DNA of 64,000 bases. Origin: Lysinibacillus sp. KCTC 33748 (lineage in GTDB: Bacteria > Bacillota > Bacilli > Bacillales_A > Planococcaceae). The position numbers were made by a program, and so were the translations under genes. The notes beneath the pieces were generated by a model, which saw only the letters and a program-made list of their open reading frames with translations, did not search any database and was not told the origin of the DNA. The stretch lies in the NCBI RefSeq assembly GCF_002237755.1, contig NZ_MWSJ01000002.1:496001-560000 (forward strand). Reading direction: 5' to 3'. Position 1 is the first letter of the stretch; each line of letters starts with the position of its first letter. Positions 41,069-48,812 of the stretch are shown here, piece after piece.

Positions 41069-42589
41069 ATGAGTTATAAAGATTATGAAATATTTAAAAG
41101 TATTGGTAAGGGTGGGAATGGCAAAGTATTTTTAGTTAAAGACTCTACAGGAAAAGAGTTTGCTTTAAAACGACTAAAAATAAAAGTATCAAAAAATGAA
41201 TTTGAACGTACAAGAATAGAAAGATTTAAAACTGAAGCCATTAAGACAAATCAACTTTATAATGAAGGGCAAGAAGGTATTATACCTGTTTTAAATTATG
41301 AATTACCGTGTACAGAGACTGGATACTATTATTTTACAATGCCTGAAGCAATTCCATTAGAAAAAAAAATTACTGGAAGTGAAGATATTTATGAATTAGT
41401 AGATATCTTTAAAGATCTAGCTTCAACTTTAAAAGAATTACATTATAAAAATATTACTCATAGGGATATAAAACCTGAAAATATCTTATATTACAATGGC
41501 TCATATTGTTTTGGAGATTTTGGGTTAATAGATTTTCCTGAAAAAGAAGATCTGACTAGGGTAAAAGAATCACTAGGTAATAGAAAGACTATGGCTCCTG
41601 AAATGAGAACGCCGATAAATGTTGAGGATTCTCGACCAGCAGATGTTTATTCATTTGCTAAAACACTATGGATTGTTCTTACAAAAGAAGAGTTTGCATT
41701 TGATGGACAATATAATTACTTTGAGAATGGAAAGTTACAGCAAAAATATCCTAAACAACACTTAGTGGAACTGAATAAATTGCTAAGGGATGCTACTGCT
41801 GAAAGTCCGTCAAAAAGACCTACTATAAATCAATTTCTAGATAGGTTGAGTGAATGGGAAAAAATAGCGAAAGATGGTTTGCATGCATCAAAAAGTTTGT
41901 GGGAGTTTATAGAGGAGTCTGTGACACAACAGTTTCAACCTAGCACAGTAATGTGGACTAAGGAAGATCAAGTAATAGCGATACTTCAAAAATTAACAGC
42001 TTTTAATTTTAATCATACTTTTATTCATGATTCAGGAGGAATGGATTTAAAAAAAATCTTTAAAGTTGATTGGGTTAAAGAAAAAAATGTATTGGGAATA
42101 GATTTTGATTACGGTTTAATTCATTTATTTAAACTAAAACGATTAGTTTGGGAAATACCTAATAACGATGCGAGATTTAGTTATTTTCGTTTGGAGTTTG
42201 GAAAACTAAATCCTATTTTCAATAAAGAGGAAAATATTGAAAAAGAATATTTATTTATAAATAATGAAGGAGAATACGAAAAGTACGATGATAAAAGTTA
42301 CAAAGAAATTTGTAGATGGACTGATGGTATATTTTTAATAGTTCCTAAACCTTCAATTTATAATTCAATTAGTGCAACATATGATGGTAGACATGGTAAA
42401 TTAAGTACTGAAGAATTTAGTATGTATATGGAAATGTTGAGTGTAATTTATGACCATCATATCCTTAAAGAACATTTTAGTGAAATTGCAAATCTTGATC
42501 CAAGTGAGAACAATAACTTCGATTTCATGAAAAATTTGATTGAAACGGATGGTGAGTTATTAAAAAAATATATTAAACCCCGTATTTAA
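41069..42589 (+). CDS. Soluble eukaryotic-like Ser/Thr protein kinase with unique C-terminal domain
   Basis: A 506-residue protein. The kinase domain (about 7-270) has the glycine loop (GKGGNGKV), ATP lysine K34 (FALKRL), catalytic H131-R-D133 with K135 and N138 (HRDIKPENIL), D150-F-G152 and A176-P-E, so it should be active. It lacks the membrane helix and PASTA repeats of the housekeeping PrkC kinase. The C-terminal 230 residues are unrecognised. TTGGAGGAATT precedes the ATG. Standalone kinases of this type in accessory regions (for example staphylococcal Stk2) act in phage defence; that role here is inference. Confidence 0.88.
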   Translation: MSYKDYEIFKSIGKGGNGKVFLVKDSTGKEFALKRLKIKVSKNEFERTRIERFKTEAIKTNQLYNEGQEGIIPVLNYELPCTETGYYYFTMPEAIPLEKKITGSEDIYELVDIFKDLASTLKELHYKNITHRDIKPENILYYNGSYCFGDFGLIDFPEKEDLTRVKESLGNRKTMAPEMRTPINVEDSRPADVYSFAKTLWIVLTKEEFAFDGQYNYFENGKLQQKYPKQHLVELNKLLRDATAESPSKRPTINQFLDRLSEWEKIAKDGLHASKSLWEFIEESVTQQFQPSTVMWTKEDQVIAILQKLTAFNFNHTFIHDSGGMDLKKIFKVDWVKEKNVLGIDFDYGLIHLFKLKRLVWEIPNNDARFSYFRLEFGKLNPIFNKEENIEKEYLFINNEGEYEKYDDKSYKEICRWTDGIFLIVPKPSIYNSISATYDGRHGKLSTEEFSMYMEMLSVIYDHHILKEHFSEIANLDPSENNNFDFMKNLIETDGELLKKYIKPRI

Positions 42590-42877
42590 TTTAATAAGAC
42601 CACTCCTAATGGGTGGTAATAATAGTTAATATGCAATTAGTGTCCCATCGCAATGTCCTACCGTTGAAATACTGAAAATCATTGTGGAAGTAAGCATAAA
42701 CCTATAAATTTTGAAACTTAATCATTTATTCTTTTAATCTTTTAATCTTTTAAAACATGCTCTTAATAATTAATATATATAATCAAGCAGCTGCAGAAAT
42801 GTGGTTGCTTTTTATATTGGCCAAAAGAAAAACACTTTCAGCTGCTAAAGCCGAGAGTGTTTTTTTGTTTACTCTTT
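42590..42877. other. Intergenic region with terminators and short tandem repeat
   Basis: Holds the kinase terminator (ACCACTC-CTAAT-GGGTGGT, 42599-42617), a run of three CTTTTAAT 8-mers (42731-42754), and the terminator of the XRE gene (AACACT / AGTGTT with T-run, 42831-42867). No gene is seen. Confidence 0.6.
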
Positions 42878-43096
42878 TTAATCAGGGGTGAATTCCAATA
42901 GTTCAGATAGCTTACAATCAAAAACCTCGCATAGTGTGATAAGCGTTTTTAAGTTTGTTGACTTCATTTCTTCATCAGTTCCCTTGTATAACCGATTAAT
43001 AGCATTTCTACTAAGCCCCGACTTCTCCATTAATTCTGAAATTCCATCAATACGATGTTCAGCCATTAAAATTCTTAAATTTGATTTTATAACCAT
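42878..43096 (-). CDS. XRE/Cro-type HTH regulator
   Basis: A 72-residue single-domain helix-turn-helix protein (LRILMAEHRIDGISELMEKSGLSRNAINRLYKGTDEEM), of the short Cro/YozG type with a C-terminal LCEVFDCKLSELLE helix. GAAAGGGGTTTATAA precedes the ATG at 43094-43096. The 150 bases in front of it contain repeated ACCTTGTA-RGTTAA and AAGGTTAA sites. It is therefore probably autoregulated and also controls the divergent genes from 43281, like a phage or plasmid switch. Confidence 0.85.
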   Translation of the reverse strand: MVIKSNLRILMAEHRIDGISELMEKSGLSRNAINRLYKGTDEEMKSTNLKTLITLCEVFDCKLSELLEFTPD

Positions 43097-43111
43097 TTAT
43101 AAACCCCTTTC

Positions 43112-43236
43112 TAAGGTTAATTATAACACTTTTGATGATAAATAGTTTTAAAAAATATAAAAAAGTGACCTTGTAAGGTTAAAAATTAACTTTACATTAA
43201 CTTTTCGAAGTGATATATTAACCTTGTAGAGTTAAT
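43112..43236. promoter_or_regulatory. Cluster of likely XRE operators
   Basis: Related sites: AAGGTTAAT (43113), ACCTTGTAAGGTTAA (43168-43182), TTAACTTTACATTAAC (43186-43201) and TTAACCTTGTAGAGTTAA (43218-43235). They share the ACCTTGTA and GTTAA half-sites and sit between divergent genes. Confidence 0.7.
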
Positions 43237-43280
43237 CGTGATAAAAAAGCAGTGTGGATTTAACCACCAAAGGTTAGTCG

Positions 43281-43562
43281 GTGAATGGACAAGAAATAGC
43301 CGACATGCTGCAGGGAAGAGAGGTGAAACACTTGCCATACTTTGGTTTTACAATTACGCGTAAAGATGAAGCAAATTTTCCTCATTTCTCGGATGTAACA
43401 GATGCTCGTGAGTATTTTCAAAAACGCTATGGAGACAGTTATAACCTTGGAAGTAGGGAAAGACAATTTGATGGTTACTGGGGTGGTTATATTTATTTCG
43501 ATGATGTAGATGGCCAACCAGTTCAAATTGGTGAAGATGGATCCGTACATGTAGTTTATTAA
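43281..43562 (+). CDS. Small hypothetical protein behind XRE operators
   Basis: A 93-residue soluble protein ending in beta-rich, aromatic sequence (RQFDGYWGGYIYFDDVDGQPVQ). A weak AAAGG lies about 13 bases before the ATG. First gene of the divergent unit controlled by the operator cluster, 32 bases before the HTH gene. I do not recognise it; small acidic proteins at this position in phage-like switches can be antirepressors, which is only a guess. Confidence 0.6.
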   Translation: MNGQEIADMLQGREVKHLPYFGFTITRKDEANFPHFSDVTDAREYFQKRYGDSYNLGSRERQFDGYWGGYIYFDDVDGQPVQIGEDGSVHVVY

Positions 43563-43594
43563 TTAATTTGGTAATAAAAAGCGAGGTGAAAACG

Positions 43595-44380
43595 ATGGCA
43601 TTTGAATACTTAGCAACGTACACAACATTTGAAACAGTAGCTGATATGGATCAGCATGTGGAAGAGCATATCCAGCAGCATTTTTATGAGTTAACAGAAA
43701 CAGAACGTGCCATCGTTTTCAAGCTTGCTAGTCACAGCTTAGAGTATCCAGGGGCATGTCATTTGAAAGCTGCCACAATTGCTGCAGCATTGGAGATCAG
43801 CACAAAGACAGTTTATCGAGCTATTTCAAAACTGGAATCGCTAGGGATAATCAAGAAACATGAAACTACGAAGGTAAAGGGAGGTCGTGGTGCAAATATA
43901 TATACTATTTTGCCCAGTCAATCTGAAACATGTGAAGATACTGACGAGCCTTTTGAGGAATGTGAGGTTGTTCCATTACAAGAAGTATATAATAACGCTC
44001 ACGCTGAAAAGAAAAGAGGGTATATGAATGAGTACCAGGTGATGTTATACGATTTCATGTACTCGTTGCCTATACGTGACGAATTAAAAGACCAGCTACA
44101 TAAATGTATACTGGCTACAAAAATGAACGATATACGTGATTTTGTGAACGCTAAAGACGTTTTAGCTAACATAATCCTAGATATTGCGAACGGTACGTTA
44201 ACGATTGCTAGTACATTAAGAGCCATATTTGTAGGTGCATATAGCAAGGCTGTAGAGCGTTTAAATAAGAAGCCTAATAAATCATCATTTGTGGAGGACA
44301 AAGCGCATAAAGAACGTCCTGTACCTTTCTATGATTGGTTAAAAGAACGTGAAAACTACCCACAATCTGTGGGTAGTTGA
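43595..44380 (+). CDS. Helix-turn-helix protein of phage/plasmid replication type (intact copy)
   Basis: A 261-residue protein. A winged-helix domain (about 35-110; KAATIAAALEISTKTVYRAISKLESLGIIKKHE) is followed by a long helical C-terminal domain (about 145-240; NEYQVMLYDFMYSLP, STLRAIFVGAYSKAVERL). This shape is common in Bacillus phage and plasmid replication-associated proteins, sometimes called cytosolic protein. GAGGTGAAAACG precedes the ATG at 43595; the frame opens earlier without support. Two degraded copies lie upstream (36513, 40575), so the gene has been duplicated or re-acquired repeatedly. Confidence 0.75.
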   Translation: MAFEYLATYTTFETVADMDQHVEEHIQQHFYELTETERAIVFKLASHSLEYPGACHLKAATIAAALEISTKTVYRAISKLESLGIIKKHETTKVKGGRGANIYTILPSQSETCEDTDEPFEECEVVPLQEVYNNAHAEKKRGYMNEYQVMLYDFMYSLPIRDELKDQLHKCILATKMNDIRDFVNAKDVLANIILDIANGTLTIASTLRAIFVGAYSKAVERLNKKPNKSSFVEDKAHKERPVPFYDWLKERENYPQSVGS

Positions 44381-44455
44381 CCTAACTTAGAAAACCGGCT
44401 AACCGATAGAGATGGACCAACAGAAATATTTTAATAAGAAAGGAAGTGAATGCAA

Positions 44456-44536
44456 ATGAAAGTAAAGGTTAAAGAATGGCGCGTAATGTCTGATCGTAAC
44501 AAACAATTACTTTTGAGCGCAGTCGCAACTAAATAA
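44456..44536 (+). CDS. 26-residue basic peptide
   Basis: ATG behind AAGGAAGTGAATGCAA. The peptide is short, basic and without a hydrophobic stretch (VKVKEWRVMSDRNKQLLL). It may be a real small gene of the phage-like unit or a chance frame. Kept because of its ribosome site and tight position between two genes. Confidence 0.35.
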   Translation: MKVKVKEWRVMSDRNKQLLLSAVATK

Positions 44537-44563
44537 AACATAGATGAAAAGAGGAATGAGAAC

Positions 44564-45019
44564 ATGCAGCAACAAGTACAACACACATTAAGAACAATCG
44601 CACATGAAAACAACAGCAATGCAAGTAATTTATTCGCACAATTGATTCAATTAAAAACTGTACAGAATGAAGTAGCTCGTTTACTAAATAAAATTGATGA
44701 AATAACGGAGAAAGGTTGGCATAAAGATCGTGGAATGGCTTATATGTCAATTCTAGAAATACAAGATACTGTACGTTTGATTGATATGGCATTCTTTCCG
44801 TTACTCAAGGATATGTCAGAAGAAGTTGATACTCTTAATATTCATGCACAAGAATTGTATGAGACAGTGGTTAAAAGTGAATCAGAGCAATCGGTTGATA
44901 CAGCGATTAAACCAGATATCAACAGTAAGGAAGGTTGGAACGCTTTTGCTATGGAAGGCAACATAAAAACATTCACTAAAAAATTTAGGAGAGAACCTGA
45001 AAGCTTTGAGGAAGTGTAA
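44564..45019 (+). CDS. Helical hypothetical protein, 151 residues
   Basis: An all-helical acidic protein (NLFAQLIQLKTVQNEVARLLNKIDEI) with a predicted coiled coil and no membrane segment. GAAAAGAGGAATGAGAAC precedes the ATG. It continues the 43.3-45.0 kb plus-strand unit. Family not recognised. Confidence 0.6.
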   Translation: MQQQVQHTLRTIAHENNSNASNLFAQLIQLKTVQNEVARLLNKIDEITEKGWHKDRGMAYMSILEIQDTVRLIDMAFFPLLKDMSEEVDTLNIHAQELYETVVKSESEQSVDTAIKPDINSKEGWNAFAMEGNIKTFTKKFRREPESFEEV

Positions 45020-45301
45020 ACGTATATAACGGAAACAGTAGCGAAAGTGGTAGATACAAGCAAGGGAAATAAAAAAGTCGATGCGCTAACATCGACTAAT
45101 GAAAATATTGCAAATTGACTATATCAAAGATTGTGAGCGGCTTAAAACTATTTTTGTGGCCACTTCTTACTTTTAAATCATACATACTTACGTAAGAAAC
45201 AGTAATTACAGATTGTTAAATAGATACAGTTTTTGTTTTACATTATTTTCTATGAAGTGTTACTCTATTTTATGAGTAGTAACTTTAAAGGAGAGAAAAA
45301 G

Positions 45302-45967
45302 ATGCAAGGATATTACATAGATAAAAAAGAATATAAAGCTTTGGAAGCTAAGAAATTTAGCCAATTAGATACTCTGTATAAAAAGTTTACTAAGGATTTT
45401 GGATATAAATTAGATTCTAAGTATATGGAACTGGTAAAAAATTTATACCTAAGAATCCAGGGAGCAGCTAAACCAAACATTTCAATTGGAGATAAAGAAT
45501 ACTTCCGCAAATACTTCTATTTTGGTGAACAATGTAACAATGATTTTTATTGTATTATTTGGGATATTGAATTTACTAAACAAATTATTACGTCTTGGAA
45601 TATGAAACCTCAAAAAATAAAAATAAAAGATTTGATGGAATTTGTAGATGTTGAAAATATAGATAAATCGAAATTACAAGAAGTTAGGAAGTTGGAAAAA
45701 TATGACCCAGTTATTCTAGTATCTTATAATATCTTAAATACTCCAATACTTATTGATGGGAATCATAGAGTTTATTCGAAAAAGAATCAACCTGATTTAT
45801 ACTTAGATGCCTACTTTTTAGATGACTTCTTATCGATAGAGTGTATGGCGGGTGATGTATTTAGATATTTATATGCCTTACATTATAATATTACCAAACT
45901 AATTAATTATGACATTGGTAATATAACGAAAGATGAATTAGATAAAATGTTAATAGACGTTAAATAG
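45302..45967 (+). CDS. ParB-like nuclease-domain protein
   Basis: A 221-residue protein. The central part DPVILVSYNILNTPILIDGNHRVYSKK fits the ParB/Srx-type fold, with the box II motif DGNHR. The remainder, including the long C-terminal helix, is unrecognised. Such small ParB-domain proteins can bind CTP, act as nucleases, or modify nucleotides. AAAGGAGAGAAAAAG before the ATG at 45302 fixes the start; the frame is open to 45233. It is the last gene of the accessory block and has its own terminator. Confidence 0.68.
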   Translation: MQGYYIDKKEYKALEAKKFSQLDTLYKKFTKDFGYKLDSKYMELVKNLYLRIQGAAKPNISIGDKEYFRKYFYFGEQCNNDFYCIIWDIEFTKQIITSWNMKPQKIKIKDLMEFVDVENIDKSKLQEVRKLEKYDPVILVSYNILNTPILIDGNHRVYSKKNQPDLYLDAYFLDDFLSIECMAGDVFRYLYALHYNITKLINYDIGNITKDELDKMLIDVK

Positions 45968-45974
45968 ATATTTG

Positions 45975-46006
45975 AGCACTTATTACTTTTGTTAAGTGCT
46001 TTTTTG
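45975..46006 (+). terminator. Terminator of the ParB-like gene
   Basis: AGCACTTA / TAAGTGCT with a 10-base loop, then six T. Confidence 0.85.
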
Positions 46007-46250
46007 TTTTAAAAATCATACAACATTAATAGAAATCAAAGAGGATTGAAGCATATTAGCCTCAATCCTACTTACTCACGCATTCCTGTACACACGCTCG
46101 CCGTATTTTATTAGCCCCAATCTAGCCCCACTTAGCCCCAAAAACAAGCTTTAATATACATTAACTTGCTAGGTACACAGAGGAGCTCATTATCTAAAGC
46201 GTTGATATACCAACGTTTTGTCGGCTTTATGTGTTCAACTTACGTTCGTT
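46007..46250. other. Gap at the edge of the accessory region, with TAGCCCCA triplet
   Basis: No gene. TAGCCCCA occurs three times at 46112, 46123 and 46133. An AGCGTTG / CAACGTT hairpin (about 46198-46220) may end the fumC transcript. Confidence 0.45.
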
Positions 46251-47642
46251 TTACTTTACATTCGGATAAATCATTGTCGCAGGGTCCACATATTCATCGA
46301 ACTGTTCGTCCGTTAATAAACCTGATGCAACCGCTGCTTCTTTTAATGTTGTGCCTTCTTTATGGGCTTTCTTCGCGATTTTAGCCGCATTTTCATAACC
46401 GATGTAAGGGTTTAAGGCAGTTACAAGCATTAATGAGTTTTGTAAGTTATGGTCAAGCACTTCTTTGTTTGGCTCAATTCCTACAGCACAATGATCATTA
46501 AATGATTTCATTGTATCTGCTAGTAGGCGAGTCGATTGTAAGAAGTTATAAATAATGACTGGCTTGAAGACGTTTAGCTCGAAATTACCTTGGGAAGCGG
46601 CAAAGGCAATTGTTGCATCATTGCCAACGACTTGTGTGACAACCATCGTCATCGCTTCACTTTGTGTTGGGTTTACTTTACCAGGCATAATCGATGAGCC
46701 CGGCTCGTTTTCTGGAATCGTAATTTCACCGATACCTGAACGAGGACCACTTGCTAACCAGCGAACATCATTGGCAATTTTCATTAAGTCAGCTGCAAGA
46801 GCCTTTAATGCGCCATGTGCGACAACGGCTTCATCATGACTTGTTAGTGCATGGAATTTGTTTGCGGCTGAAGTGAAATGTTTGTCAGTGATGTCACTAA
46901 TTTCAGCTGCTACACGCTCACCAAATTCAGGATGTGCGTTAATACCAGTACCAACTGCTGTTCCACCAATCGCTAGTTCTTTCATATATTCAATATTTTG
47001 GACGATCATATGCTCAGATTTAGCAAGCATTGCGGCCCAGCCACTAATTTCTTGTCCTAAAGTAAGCGGAGTTGCGTCTTGTAAATGCGTACGACCAATT
47101 TTAATAATATCTTTGAATTTCTCTGCTTTTTCATCCAATGTTGCTTTTAGTAAGCGTAGGCGAGGTAGTAAATAATCTTCTACCTTTAGCACTGCTGCAA
47201 TATGCAAAGCTGTTGGGAAAGTATCATTTGAGCTTTGAGATTTGTTGACATCATCATTAGGATGAATACGATCAGCTTCACCAGCATTTTGTAAAATTTG
47301 GTTTGCTCGGTGCGCAATTACTTCGTTAACGTTCATATTAGACTGAGTACCACTACCAGTCTGCCAAACTACAAGAGGGAATTGATCGTCCCATTGACCA
47401 TTTAAAATTTCGTCAGCTGCTTGCACAATCGCATTTGCTTTAATATCTGAAAGCTTACCTAGTTTATTATTAGCGATCGCAGCACTTTTCTTTAAAATGG
47501 CCATTGCTTGAATTAGCTCAATTGGCATTTTTTCTGTACCGATTTGGAAATTTTCTTTACTGCGTTGCGTTTGAGCACCCCAAATTTTATCTGCAGGTAC
47601 TTTAATTTCACCCATAGTGTCTTTTTCAATACGATAATCCAT
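46251..47642 (-). CDS. fumC: Class II fumarate hydratase
   Basis: A 463-residue, iron-independent fumarase of the TCA cycle (fumarate + H2O to L-malate). Visible are [18 protein letters not shown], the [11 protein letters not shown]-like loop, and the superfamily signature [15 protein letters not shown]. Length is normal. ATAAAGGAGCTGTTTTAC precedes the ATG at 47640-47642. The 5' region is unusual. It contains part of a dispersed repeat, and about 105 bases upstream is the terminator of a predicted Fur-controlled small RNA transcribed in the same direction. Confidence 0.96.
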   Translation of the reverse strand: MDYRIEKDTMGEIKVPADKIWGAQTQRSKENFQIGTEKMPIELIQAMAILKKSAAIANNKLGKLSDIKANAIVQAADEILNGQWDDQFPLVVWQTGSGTQSNMNVNEVIAHRANQILQNAGEADRIHPNDDVNKSQSSNDTFPTALHIAAVLKVEDYLLPRLRLLKATLDEKAEKFKDIIKIGRTHLQDATPLTLGQEISGWAAMLAKSEHMIVQNIEYMKELAIGGTAVGTGINAHPEFGERVAAEISDITDKHFTSAANKFHALTSHDEAVVAHGALKALAADLMKIANDVRWLASGPRSGIGEITIPENEPGSSIMPGKVNPTQSEAMTMVVTQVVGNDATIAFAASQGNFELNVFKPVIIYNFLQSTRLLADTMKSFNDHCAVGIEPNKEVLDHNLQNSLMLVTALNPYIGYENAAKIAKKAHKEGTTLKEAAVASGLLTDEQFDEYVDPATMIYPNVK

Positions 47643-47680
47643 GTAAAACAGCTCCTTTATTTATGTAAATCTGTCCATTA

Positions 47681-47740
47681 ATAATCATTAATTATGCATT
47701 GGCATAATTGTTTCCGATTCGGCTTTGTGCATGCACAAAA
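47681..47740 (-). repeat. Partial dispersed repeat upstream of fumC
   Basis: On the minus strand TGCATGCACAAAGCCGA, then CAATTATGCC-AAT-GCATAATT, matches 53032-53085 (TGCATGCACAAAGCCGA, then CAATTATGCC-AA-GGCATAATT) with few changes. The palindromic half is also present at 17543-17566. The fumC promoter must lie within or next to it. Confidence 0.75.
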
Positions 47741-47744
47741 AAGT

Positions 47745-47856
47745 TAAAAAACGGATATTCTTAGTCTGATGTAAGAATATCCGTTTGATACATGCTTATT
47801 TCAAAAAAATAGGGGGGATTCTGAATTAAGCATGTCGGAGAAAAGAAATAATCTAC
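47745..47856 (-). ncRNA. Predicted Fur-controlled small RNA with C-rich loop (FsrA-like)
   Basis: Reading leftward from a promoter at 47862-47890, the transcript would start near 47855 and be about 110 nt. It contains a hairpin with a perfect 9-bp stem ACATGCTTA / TAAGCATGT (47835-47827 with 47798-47790), whose 28-base loop exposes CCCCCC (47817-47812). It then enters a terminator: 14-bp stem AACGGATATTCTTA / TAAGAATATCCGTT (47786-47750) and a T-run. There is no open frame with a ribosome site inside. C-rich loops pair with G-rich ribosome sites, as in Bacillus FsrA. Sequence homology to FsrA was not tested. Confidence 0.7.
47750..47786 (-). terminator. Terminator of the predicted small RNA
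   Basis: 14-bp perfect stem with an 8-base loop; on the minus strand it is followed by TTTTTTAACTTTTTT, on the plus strand by no T-run, so it works leftward. Confidence 0.88.
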
Positions 47857-47857
47857 C

Positions 47858-47890
47858 GATAATGATAATCGTTATCAATTAAAAAGTCAA
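47858..47890 (-). promoter_or_regulatory. Sigma-A promoter overlapped by a near-consensus Fur box
   Basis: Minus strand TTGACT (47885-47890), 17-base spacer, TATCAT (47862-47867). Over the -10 lies GATAATGATAATCGTTATC (47858-47876), one base from the classic 19-bp Fur consensus. Iron-loaded Fur would block this promoter. Confidence 0.88.
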
Positions 47891-47978
47891 ATATTTAATT
47901 TTGAAATAATTATACTCATTGAGAACAATTTGCAATGGAAGTTTTGTAGAGTTCGATTCCTGCTTTTAAAAAGTTAAA

Positions 47979-48001
47979 ACGCTACCATGAAACGATAGCG
48001 T
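47979..48001 (-). terminator. Terminator of the 71-residue protein gene
   Basis: ACGCTA / TAGCGT with an 11-base loop and, on the minus strand, TTTTAACTTTTT. It separates the gene at 48023 from the small RNA unit. Confidence 0.75.
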
Positions 48002-48022
48002 CAGCACAATAAAAGGGAAGAG

Positions 48023-48238
48023 CTATCTCTTTTTCTTCCCAATTTCTTTTAGTGGTTGTTTTTTAGCTACTTTTTCAAAAATGATACTCACGTGATAGTT
48101 GTGGTCGTCTATTTGAGTAATCTGAACAATTTTTGCTTTACGTCCTTTAATTTTAATGTTTTCTTCGACAGTAGGAAGATTTACTAGTAGCTGGCTTAAA
48201 ACGGACATCTTGTTTTCGTAAAAATGAGTTACAAACAT
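48023..48238 (-). CDS. Small conserved-looking basic protein, 71 residues
   Basis: AAGGAGAAGAGATT precedes the ATG at 48236-48238. The product has an amphipathic N-terminus, beta-like segments (AKIVQITQIDDHNYHVSIIFEKV) and a very basic tail (KEIGKKKR). No membrane segment or cysteine. I do not recognise the family. Shape and charge would suit nucleic acid or ribosome binding, without proof. Confidence 0.65.
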   Translation of the reverse strand: MFVTHFYENKMSVLSQLLVNLPTVEENIKIKGRKAKIVQITQIDDHNYHVSIIFEKVAKKQPLKEIGKKKR

Positions 48239-48812
48239 AATCTCTTCTCCTTATAACTTTTTTTATTTTACGCAGAAAAAACGTTATTTGTACCTTCCTT
48301 TTAAACACCACATTGTACTTATGGAATGAAGAGAGACAGATTTTTTTAGGGGGTATTTGCAGGTAGAAGGTTTTACACAATGTATGAGAAGAGTTTGAAA
48401 TATAGAACATTTCAAAAGGGTAGTAATGCTTTTAGAACTCCTAAGATACTACAGTTTTTTTAGCTCGTTTTTATGGATTGTTGAGGGCATGAGTGAACTA
48501 GTTGCAAGTAAGAATGTTATTAGTGAAATTGGCAATTTAGTTATTGATAAGGAAACAAACTAAAACAAACTATTTCGTTAAAGGTGAGAAGATTAAACAA
48601 TCTAAAATAGATAATTAGCGAAAACATTTTTACTCGAAAAAATTTGATTCTGTTTCAATCGTAAATGGCGAATTAAAGCTATTTACAATAGCTTTTGATA
48701 TATTCTGAATTATCGTCATTTTAATAATATTTTATATTTTCAATATTTTACCTTTATTTTTCCTGATATTTCTATTAAACTACAAATAGATTAAATCAAA
48801 AGGAGGAATAAA
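48239..48812. other. Intergenic region, no gene seen
   Basis: About 570 AT-rich bases between divergent genes. Short frames (for example 24 codons near 48491) have no ribosome site. It must hold both promoters. No repeat or clear hairpin was noticed. Confidence 0.5.

Noticed and set aside
47948-47966. GTTCGATTCC resembling a tRNA T-loop
   Set aside because: The flanking bases do not form the T-stem and no acceptor or anticodon arm is present.
48491-48562. 24-codon frame from ATG near 48491
   Set aside because: No ribosome site and no distinguishing composition.
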